Origin: Candidatus Methanophagaceae archaeon
GTDB lineage: Archaea; Halobacteriota; Syntropharchaeia; Alkanophagales; Methanospirareceae
DNA length: 18,192 nucleotides
Direction of reading: 5' to 3'
NCBI GenBank assembly: GCA_013374505.1
Contig: QENJ01000051.1
Location: 1 to 18,192 of the forward strand
In this document: positions 12,669 to 18,192 of the stretch, one piece after another
How positions within the stretch are numbered: position 1 is the first letter of the stretch
Layout: every line of letters starts with the position of its first letter
Position numbers and translations under genes: made by a program
The notes under the pieces: generated by a model
Told to the model about the DNA's origin: nothing
Databases searched by the model: none
Seen by the model: only the letters and a program-made list of their open reading frames with translations

Positions 12669-13396
12669 CTATTTCATTGTGTAAATTCTAACCCTCACCC
12701 CTATACCGTCACCCTCAGTGTAATGGTAGTATGAAATCGTATTTTTTCCTGATTTAATCATGCGGGTCACATCGAGCCACTTGCCCTTGCCAACGCTTTC
12801 TTGAACTTCCCTGCCTTGGATATAATCAAGGATAATCCCGCCAAGATTTTCATCACGTCGCAAAAATTTCCAGGCATAATCTCCGTTTAATTTCATATAC
12901 GCAGCCCATCCCCCGTATTAGTTGACTTTATCTTCGCCCCCTTGCCGTATACACCAGCTTCAACTTTATTATAGTTCTGTGGCATGTCTATCGTCCATGT
13001 TTTTGGTGCCCGAGTGTAATTAACTACGCAAATCTCAATAACTTCGGGTTCTTCTGCAAGAACCTTATCTGGCGATGAGGTAGACATTACGATCACCGCT
13101 ACCGGCAACAATATAGCTTCCATCCGCTGAGATTGCTACTGAACCAACATAAGAACCAGTCTTATAGCTCCAGAGTTTATCACCTTGCCTGTCGAAGAAG
13201 TGGAAGCCGAATTTAGCACCACTACCGCCATCAGCAGCTATATAGCGTCCATCGGGAGTGATAGCTACTTCGCGATGACCCAATGAGAAATATCATAACT
13301 CCACAACGGCTCCTGCTCTTGCTGAGCTTGAACCAGAGTCAAACAAAAACAGGTGAGGGTCAGAAGTATGATTAGAAATATGACGAGTTTCTTCAT
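12669..13396 (-). pseudogene. Secreted beta-propeller (WD40/PQQ-like) protein, frameshifted remnant
   Basis: On the minus strand, ATG 13396 opens a clear signal peptide (MKKLVIFLIILLTLTC...) and a start of the mature part (EPLWSYDIS), ending at a stop at 13265-13267. The protein continues in another frame from about 13283 with blade-like repeats (VAITPDGRYIAADGG, LWSYKTGSYVGSVAISADG, YIVAGSGDRNVYL) to 13065. It switches frame again near 13070-13080 (EEPEVIEICVVNYTRAPKTW) and once more near 12895 (KLNGDYAWKF) to the stop at 12669. So at least three frame breaks, and probably an internal deletion of blades, separate a signal peptide, a short propeller and a C-terminal beta-rich domain. The intact parent would be an exported, probably surface, protein of unknown binding role. 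Sequencing error could explain one break but hardly three. Confidence 0.75.
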
Positions 13397-13616
13397 GTTT
13401 CCTGAATTACTCCCATGTCTCATTTTGTTGCTTTTCATTTATTTTTTGTGCTTCTCTCGTCTACCTTGCCCTCCCCTCTCTCACGCGCTGATAATATGCA
13501 AAAGGTATCACGACATAAATTCATTTTCGGTTTTTAACCATTCGCTTTTGTGTTTCAGACGATTTACACATTTTTCCATAAGCAATAACAAAAACTGTTC
13601 CATATATCAGAAAAAG

Positions 13617-13623
13617 TTTTTAA
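13617..13623 (+). promoter_or_regulatory. TATA-like box of the membrane-protein/kinase run
   Basis: TTTTTAA, preceded by an A-rich BRE-like stretch, is centred about 27 bases before ATG 13647, the spacing for a leaderless archaeal transcript. No ribosome site precedes the ATG. The remaining gap from 13397 is pyrimidine-rich and holds no gene that I can support. Confidence 0.5.
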
Positions 13624-13646
13624 TGGTTGAGTGCCAATAGAGAGTT

Positions 13647-14714
13647 ATGCCAGAAACATGGAGTTTAGAATGTCTTGCTCATCTTTCAGAAATTATAACT
13701 GATGCGATAAATGGAATAGGTGCATTCTTACTGTATTGGCCTTTTATCTGGTTATTTTTTCATCTTGAACTTTTAAAAACATCGCCTTATGGTGTCATTA
13801 AATGTTCTTATGCAGGATTAGCAGGAATAGTAGCTCAGACAAATATTCTGGGCTTATCTCTGATTATTCTAGTTCTTCCTTTTATTGGATTATTAAACAG
13901 GGCAATTATCCACACATTTATTGACACAATACTGCGAAAGTATATTTTCAGTATGAGCTACCTTGAGGGATTTTCCCGATGTATGTATGGGAAAACGATG
14001 AAGACAATAAAGAAGCAACTTAATCTGTTAGTAAAAGATGAAGAGTTATCAAATATAGATGATTCACTTTACCCGTGTTGGCGACTTCAAGGGAGTTTTG
14101 ATTTCGTCAATTATAGGCACTGGTTAATAGAAAATCCGAACCGTAAAAGTTATTGGGATTGGGAACATTTTATGGATTGGGTGTATAAAATGTATTACCA
14201 AACATTTCTCATGTTTCTAATCCTGTATTCGGTTCTTTTCCCCCTTATGTATCTCCTATTCAATATCCAATTTCACTTAGTTGATTTATTAGTTTTCATT
14301 CTTATCTTACCAACATACGCACTGTACAGAGAGTATTTACTGCATCATATCGCGTGGATTAGGATGGACCAGAAGTTTTTTGTGGAATATTTGATTGAAG
14401 AGAAAAAAGTTAATGGTTCTCTCAAACAGTACTTAGAAGAAGAAAATTACAAAGAAGTGGAGGAAACGTTGAAGGTGTATTTAAATAAAGAGGGATATGA
14501 TATAGAGGCTCTCTCACAATTGATTTTGACACTAAAAAATTTCCTTCTTTTTGGATTTATACCACTATACACCTTTCTTATTCGGCCAATTTTGAATTGT
14601 TGGACAGCCTCTATAGATCAGATAAAATTTCCCGAAAGATGTATCTCTGTCAAAGAACCCTTAACAAAGATGGCCCGTTGGCTACAAACACAGGTCAAAC
14701 GATGGAAAAAGTAA
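13647..14714 (+). CDS. Unrecognised multi-pass membrane protein
   Basis: I do not recognise a family. The 355 residues have hydrophobic segments at about 23-43, 56-90, 184-206, 210-232 and 294-316. Two larger cytoplasm-like regions lie between them: 91-180, rich in Trp/Tyr with a WDWEHFMDWVYKMYY stretch; and 233-290, strongly charged (LIEEKKVNGSLKQYLEEENY) and probably helical. There is no signal-peptide cleavage site. Base composition is clearly more AT-rich than the genes to the left and than the PLD gene that follows, and it shares this with the overlapping kinase gene; the pair may have been acquired together. The kinase ATG lies 13 bases inside its 3' end, so the two are probably translationally coupled. 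ATG 13647 fits the TATA-like box upstream. Function is unknown. Confidence 0.72.
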   Translation: MPETWSLECLAHLSEIITDAINGIGAFLLYWPFIWLFFHLELLKTSPYGVIKCSYAGLAGIVAQTNILGLSLIILVLPFIGLLNRAIIHTFIDTILRKYIFSMSYLEGFSRCMYGKTMKTIKKQLNLLVKDEELSNIDDSLYPCWRLQGSFDFVNYRHWLIENPNRKSYWDWEHFMDWVYKMYYQTFLMFLILYSVLFPLMYLLFNIQFHLVDLLVFILILPTYALYREYLLHHIAWIRMDQKFFVEYLIEEKKVNGSLKQYLEEENYKEVEETLKVYLNKEGYDIEALSQLILTLKNFLLFGFIPLYTFLIRPILNCWTASIDQIKFPERCISVKEPLTKMARWLQTQVKRWKK

Positions 14715-15802
14715 AAGAAACCTTAATTGCTAAATTGAAGGCGACTAATATAGAAGAACTAAATAATCTAAAAGTAGTCCTTATGCCCGACTTCTTCTTA
14801 GACCACTTTGCACTTGTAAAAGATATAGACTTCCTCTCAGACATTCGCAACGTGTATGAAGAAGGAGGCGGAAACCTGCTTGAAGTGCCTCAAGTTTTAA
14901 CCCTGGGTGGTTGCGCTGCGAGAACTTCTCTTGCTTTAGCACGATTAGGTGTTAAGACTTCCTTTATTGGAAGAACCAGCAAATTAGGGTACACACTCCT
15001 GAATTTTTTCATTCAGGATGCTAACGCCGATGTTGACATCACCAGGGTCAGGAATGATGGTGTATTAGGTAAAACACTTACCTTTGAATTTGAAGAGGGA
15101 GGAGTGAACGTAATGATAAACGAAATAGGGTCAAACAGAGATTTTGGCTTTAGCGATTTGAACGAAGATGACTTAAAATTAATCGCCCGAAGTGATCTCG
15201 TGTGTGTTCTTGATTGGAGCTTAAACATCAACAAGGGCACCGAGCTTGCAGAAGAAGTTTTTAAATACGCAAAAGGAAAGGGAGTAACAACTTATTTTGA
15301 CCCTGCAGACCTTGCACCCAGAGTTGATGAGCTTAAAACATTATTTGACAAAATTCTTTTTAATAATAATTTGGATATTCTAAGCATTAACGAGAAGGAA
15401 CTAAGAATCCTATCGGGCATGAATTTTGATTACAACGAGAGTGAGAAAGTGCTTTTAGCTGCAAATAGACTTAAGGCTAAAGTTAAACCTGAGATAAATG
15501 TTCATACTTCTGGCTTCGTAGCAACAGTTGGAGCAGAAGATATAGTAGTTGTTCCCACGTTTAAAGTTGAGCCATGTAAGTTTACCGGGGCAGGAGATGT
15601 ATGGAATGCGGGAAATATATTAGGATTACTGCTTAAATTTACAAATGAGGAACGACTACTCCTGGGAAATGCCATGGCGGGGTATTACATCTCGCATCCC
15701 GACACGCTACCGCCAACTATTATGGAATTATTGCCATTTATTAGGGAAACTGATTTAAAAGGCAAAAAAAAAAAAATATCCAAAAGGGTTTTGAATACAT
15801 AA
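14702..15802 (+). CDS. PfkB-family carbohydrate/nucleoside kinase
   Basis: This 366-residue protein has the ribokinase/PfkB plan: the N-terminal glycine motif VLTLGGCAARTSLALARLG (G69-G70, with the usual Asn of this motif not evident), FIGRTSKLG, the central SINEKEL turn, and the anion-hole/catalytic signature FTGAGDVWNAG with D299 as the likely base. It should phosphorylate a sugar or nucleoside hydroxyl with ATP in the cytoplasm; the substrate is unknown. The frame is open from 14597, but ATG 14702 is preferred because the upstream part is the out-of-frame 3' end of the membrane-protein gene and similarity begins after it. A run of 13 A at 15764-15776 sits 9 codons before the stop. One extra A would give a tail ending in an ATGA overlap with the next gene, so either slippage or an indel may be at work. 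Composition is AT-rich. Confidence 0.85.
   Translation: MEKVKETLIAKLKATNIEELNNLKVVLMPDFFLDHFALVKDIDFLSDIRNVYEEGGGNLLEVPQVLTLGGCAARTSLALARLGVKTSFIGRTSKLGYTLLNFFIQDANADVDITRVRNDGVLGKTLTFEFEEGGVNVMINEIGSNRDFGFSDLNEDDLKLIARSDLVCVLDWSLNINKGTELAEEVFKYAKGKGVTTYFDPADLAPRVDELKTLFDKILFNNNLDILSINEKELRILSGMNFDYNESEKVLLAANRLKAKVKPEINVHTSGFVATVGAEDIVVVPTFKVEPCKFTGAGDVWNAGNILGLLLKFTNEERLLLGNAMAGYYISHPDTLPPTIMELLPFIRETDLKGKKKKISKRVLNT
15764..15776 (+). other. 13-A homopolymer at the end of the kinase gene
   Basis: Thirteen consecutive A follow GGC. As read, the kinase ends KGKKKKISKRVLNT with TAA at 15800-15802. With 14 A it would end KKKKNIQKGFEYIKDK, with its TGA overlapping the next start codon as ATGA (15810-15813). 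With 12 A it would stop at once after KYPKGF. Runs of this kind are prone to polymerase slippage and to assembly errors. Confidence 0.85.
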
Positions 15803-15809
15803 AAGATAA

Positions 15810-17606
15810 ATGAAAGGAGAACTCTCAGCAGCACACATATTCGTTTCATTAATGCTAATCTCAAGTATCATAGCTACTGCCGCATACGTATCATCCTCGA
15901 GTTTGATAATAACCGAACTCTATCCGAACACGAATACCGCACACGATCAGGACGAATACGTGGCAATCTCCAACCAGTGCGCACGTTCGATAAACCTCGA
16001 GGGCTGGAGCTTAACAGATAACGAAGGCAAAATCATCTTCCCGCAGTCCCGTATCGCACCTGGCGAGACTTTATACGTGGCGAAGAACGCATCGGCATTC
16101 GTGGAACAAAGGTGTAGCGTAACGAGTTCGCCTGAGTTCGAGTATGGTACAGACTCTGATCCTAGGGTTGTCAATATGCAACAAGCCGGAAAAGCATTTG
16201 TTCTTCGTAACAGTGGCGATGAAATGATTCTGCAAGACGGGCGTGGGAAAGTAGTAGATACCGTGATATACGGTGATTCGTCCTACAAAGGTGTGGGCTG
16301 GCACGGTATGCCCATGAAGAAACCACGCGAGGGTATGATACTAAAACGCAGAGGGAACGTGGATACCGATACAGCAGACGACTGGGTCATTCTTTTTCGG
16401 GGTGCTTCTTATCACGCACCGGAAACGTTCTCGGCTTCGGGTAGGGTTACTGCGTTTGTATCGCCCGATTGTAGTTTCGCTATACTGCAACAGGAGATAG
16501 CGACTGCGGCTGCTTCTTTGTGTATCAATCTGTACGAGTTCACGAGTCCGGACCTCCAGGAACTTGTTTTCGATGCTTTGAACCGTGGCGTGGAGGTGCA
16601 GTTGATTCTTGATGGCAGTCCAGTTGGTGGCATTAGTGATGACGAATTGTGCATTGCTGCGGAAATACAAGAGCGAGGCGGTGAAGTTCGATTCTCTGAT
16701 GACCCGTTCATAAACCATGCTAAATACGTAATCATAGACGATAAAAAAACGATTTTGATGTCAGAAAACTGGAAACGCACGGGCGTTCCGTTTGATAACT
16801 CTTTTGGTAACCGTGGCTGGGGCATTCTGATACAGGACACGGAACTAGCACGTTATTTCAAAGCGGTATTTGCGGAAGATTTTCAGCGTGCTAACGAATA
16901 TGCAACGGATGCCGAGCTAAGAGGTTGTAGCGTGACTCGCAAGGTACTGCAAGGCCATTATGTACCGATCTTCGAGCCGTTAACCGTTAATTGCGATTTT
17001 ACCGTGATACCGGTTTTAGCACCGGATTCCGCTTTGTGTGACGATACAATATTGGGTATGATCAACAGCGCGCAGGAGTGTGTTTACGTGCAGCAGTTCT
17101 CAGCAAGACGGGTTTGGGGTGAAGACGTCAGTCCATACATTGCGGCTATTATTGCGGCTGCACGAAGGGGTTGTGAGGTGAAAGTCTTGTTAGATTCTAA
17201 ATACCTGGCGGGTGAGAATAATAATGACGAGCTCGTTTCGTGGCTGAACGAACAGGCAGCAAAAGATGATTTGTGCTTAGAAGCGCGATTAGCGGATTTG
17301 GAGTCGTTAGGGCTAGCGAAAGTGCATAATAAAGGGTTGATTGTGGATGGTGAGAAGGTGCTTATTTGTTCGTTGAACTGGAATGCGAATTCGGTTTATA
17401 ACCGCGAAGCCGGTGTTATTGTCGAGAACGCGGATATAGCGGGTTATTACGAACAGGTGTTCTTTCATGATTGGGATGCTTCTGTGGGCGGTATGCAGGG
17501 CGGCGGGGAGAGGACAGATACAAAAATGAGAATTGTGTATATAGCGTTGACTTTGGTGGTCGTTTACGTTGTTTTTCGGGTGGTTAAGTGGTATAAACGG
17601 GTGTAG
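15810..17606 (+). CDS. Membrane-anchored lamin-tail domain / phospholipase-D-fold protein
   Basis: The protein starts with a hydrophobic signal or anchor (about residues 9-32). A lamin-tail-type beta-sandwich follows (about 30-125: LIITELYPNT, DEYVAISNQ, LEGWSLTDNEGKIIFP, GETLYVAKNA). A PLD-superfamily pair comes next, with both HKD motifs: H303-x-K305-x4-D310 (INHAKYVIIDD, then SENW) and H506-x-K508-x4-D513 (KVHNKGLIVDG, then CSLNWN). A C-terminal membrane helix (about 574-593) ends in KWYKRV, so the catalytic part should lie outside the cell. Such enzymes hydrolyse phosphodiesters in lipid head groups or DNA; secreted lamin-tail/PLD proteins are often suspected nucleases. The ATG is 7 bp after the kinase stop with no ribosome site, so it is probably co-transcribed. 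Its higher GC than the two genes before it suggests a different history. Confidence 0.88.
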   Translation: MKGELSAAHIFVSLMLISSIIATAAYVSSSSLIITELYPNTNTAHDQDEYVAISNQCARSINLEGWSLTDNEGKIIFPQSRIAPGETLYVAKNASAFVEQRCSVTSSPEFEYGTDSDPRVVNMQQAGKAFVLRNSGDEMILQDGRGKVVDTVIYGDSSYKGVGWHGMPMKKPREGMILKRRGNVDTDTADDWVILFRGASYHAPETFSASGRVTAFVSPDCSFAILQQEIATAAASLCINLYEFTSPDLQELVFDALNRGVEVQLILDGSPVGGISDDELCIAAEIQERGGEVRFSDDPFINHAKYVIIDDKKTILMSENWKRTGVPFDNSFGNRGWGILIQDTELARYFKAVFAEDFQRANEYATDAELRGCSVTRKVLQGHYVPIFEPLTVNCDFTVIPVLAPDSALCDDTILGMINSAQECVYVQQFSARRVWGEDVSPYIAAIIAAARRGCEVKVLLDSKYLAGENNNDELVSWLNEQAAKDDLCLEARLADLESLGLAKVHNKGLIVDGEKVLICSLNWNANSVYNREAGVIVENADIAGYYEQVFFHDWDASVGGMQGGGERTDTKMRIVYIALTLVVVYVVFRVVKWYKRV

Positions 17607-17621
17607 CTTGCGGTGGATTGG

Positions 17622-17640
17622 TTTTTGATTAAGCCTTTTT
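17622..17640 (+). terminator. T-rich terminator-like tracts after the PLD gene
   Basis: Two five-T tracts (17622-17626 and 17636-17640) follow the PLD stop by 15-35 bases. Archaeal termination commonly uses such U-rich runs without a strong hairpin, and none is seen here. Confidence 0.4.
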
Positions 17641-17654
17641 CTAAAAGAGTTGAT

Positions 17655-17684
17655 GTTTCAATCCTACCTTAGTCCGTGTTTAAC
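17655..17684. repeat. Solitary CRISPR-repeat-like 30-mer
   Basis: The 30 bases start GTTTCAATCCTACC and end GTGTTTAAC, the length and end pattern of many archaeal and thermophile type I/III CRISPR repeats as I remember them. Only one copy is present: no spacer-repeat periodicity follows, because the long inverted repeat begins three bases later at 17688. It may be the terminal repeat of an array cut off by the insertion, or a coincidence. Confidence 0.35.
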
Positions 17685-17687
17685 TCA

Positions 17688-18032
17688 CTCTCTAATTTCA
17701 GATAATTTCTTTTTATGTATAAATACTTACCAACGTATATTATTTGATGGCTTTTAGTGTACTTCCAGAACTATGGGTCACCCATCCCCAGATAAAAATT
17801 GTGAATCTGCACAAAAAATCGATTACCCGATGAAACCCACATGCAGAAATATTCAATCGTGCACGGGACTCACTAATTTGCTTCAAGATGCTTAGTGTGA
17901 AAGACAAATGGCATCCAGGATGTTTATCTTCTCCCTCATCTTCGCGACAAAGCGGTTTATGCTTTCGATATGCCCGTAATATGCTTCTTTTGTCTTTTTC
18001 ACGTTAAACTCTAGCTCAAATCCATCCTCATT
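17688..18032 (-). repeat. Right arm of the 345-bp long inverted repeat
   Basis: This is the reverse-complement partner of 447-791. It extends into the longer transposase copy on the right, whereas the left copy is cut by the IS5-type element. The 11-bp block at 17863-17873 is the one dense patch of difference from the left arm. The arm ends inward with CTCTAATTTCAG. Confidence 0.93.
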
Positions 18033-18191
18033 GAAATACATGATTGCATTCTTCCGAAGCACCTCTCTTCTAAGTACTTTAATGCCCACGTTCTGGTATT
18101 TTTCTGAAAGAGTCTTTTTGAAGATGGAGATCAAGTTGTAGGCGACAAAGTTGAAGTAGATCGTGCATTTCACGGCGTTTATCTTTCTGCT
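17892..18191 (-). CDS. Transposase (IS4/IS1634-like), C-terminal part, open at window edge
   Basis: On the minus strand the frame is open from the right edge to TAA at 17892-17894. The visible ~99 residues (SRKINAVKCTIYFNFVAYNLISIFKK, GIKVLRREVLRKNAIM, then a charged tail ending AICLSH) look like the C-terminal end of an IS4/IS1634-type DDE transposase, where a WF-R/K...FNF...N-I-F helix follows the catalytic glutamate. The catalytic residues themselves would lie off the window. The GTG at 18173 is only an internal codon, not the likely start. The 3' half is duplicated in inverted orientation at the left end. Nothing in the visible part is broken. The family call is tentative. Confidence 0.6.
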   Translation of the reverse strand, partial: SRKINAVKCTIYFNFVAYNLISIFKKTLSEKYQNVGIKVLRREVLRKNAIMYFNEDGFELEFNVKKTKEAYYGHIESINRFVAKMREKINILDAICLSH

Positions 18192-18192
18192 G

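Overview
The window reads as archaeal chromosome from a mesophilic Euryarchaeota-type genome. The evidence is an STT3/AglB oligosaccharyltransferase, a geranylgeranyl-reductase-type flavoprotein (archaeal ether lipids), an archaeal SecF, and several promoters whose TATA-like box sits about 25 nt before the start codon, implying leaderless transcripts. A dockerin-type secreted protein, a stand-alone Cas4-like nuclease and a bacterial-type CobT would fit ANME-1/Methanophagales or Syntrophoarchaeum relatives. That placement is inference from memory, not something the sequence proves.

Layout. 1-1122 is a mobile-element scrap heap: the 3' end of an IS5-type (DDE_Tnp_4) transposase, nested in the tail of a second transposase, followed by the C-terminal half of an integron-type tyrosine recombinase. 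1352-2416 is cobT. 2488-2700 looks like the domain-I part of a group II intron with no maturase, abutting a secreted dockerin/transglutaminase-like protein (2698-3528). 3554-7482 holds a dolichyl-phosphate-type GT2 glycosyltransferase divergent from aglB, a likely N-glycosylation unit. 7498-8478 is secF without secD beside it, followed by an M24 aminopeptidase (8736-9854), a geranylgeranyl reductase (9864-11048) and the Cas4-like protein (11154-11990). 12255-13396 is decaying DNA: a HicB-like gene whose start codon has apparently been lost, and a frameshifted secreted beta-propeller gene. 13647-17606 is a tight three-gene run: an unrecognised membrane protein, a PfkB-family kinase overlapping it, and a membrane-anchored lamin-tail/phospholipase-D protein.

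The whole interior is bracketed by a 345-bp inverted repeat (447-791 and 17688-18032, about 96% identical by eye). Each copy carries the 3' end of the same transposase pointing inward. Just inside the right copy is a single 30-nt sequence with the form of an archaeal CRISPR repeat; just inside the left copy is the recombinase remnant. The roughly 17-kb segment could therefore be a composite mobile unit or an invertible segment.

Functionally the window mixes envelope genes (N-glycosylation, Sec translocation, ether-lipid saturation, two exported proteins) with accessory and degraded genes. The most notable signals are the inverted repeat, the group II intron remnant, the 13-A slippery run at the kinase/PLD junction, the period-10 repeats upstream of two genes, and the unassigned membrane-protein/kinase pair.
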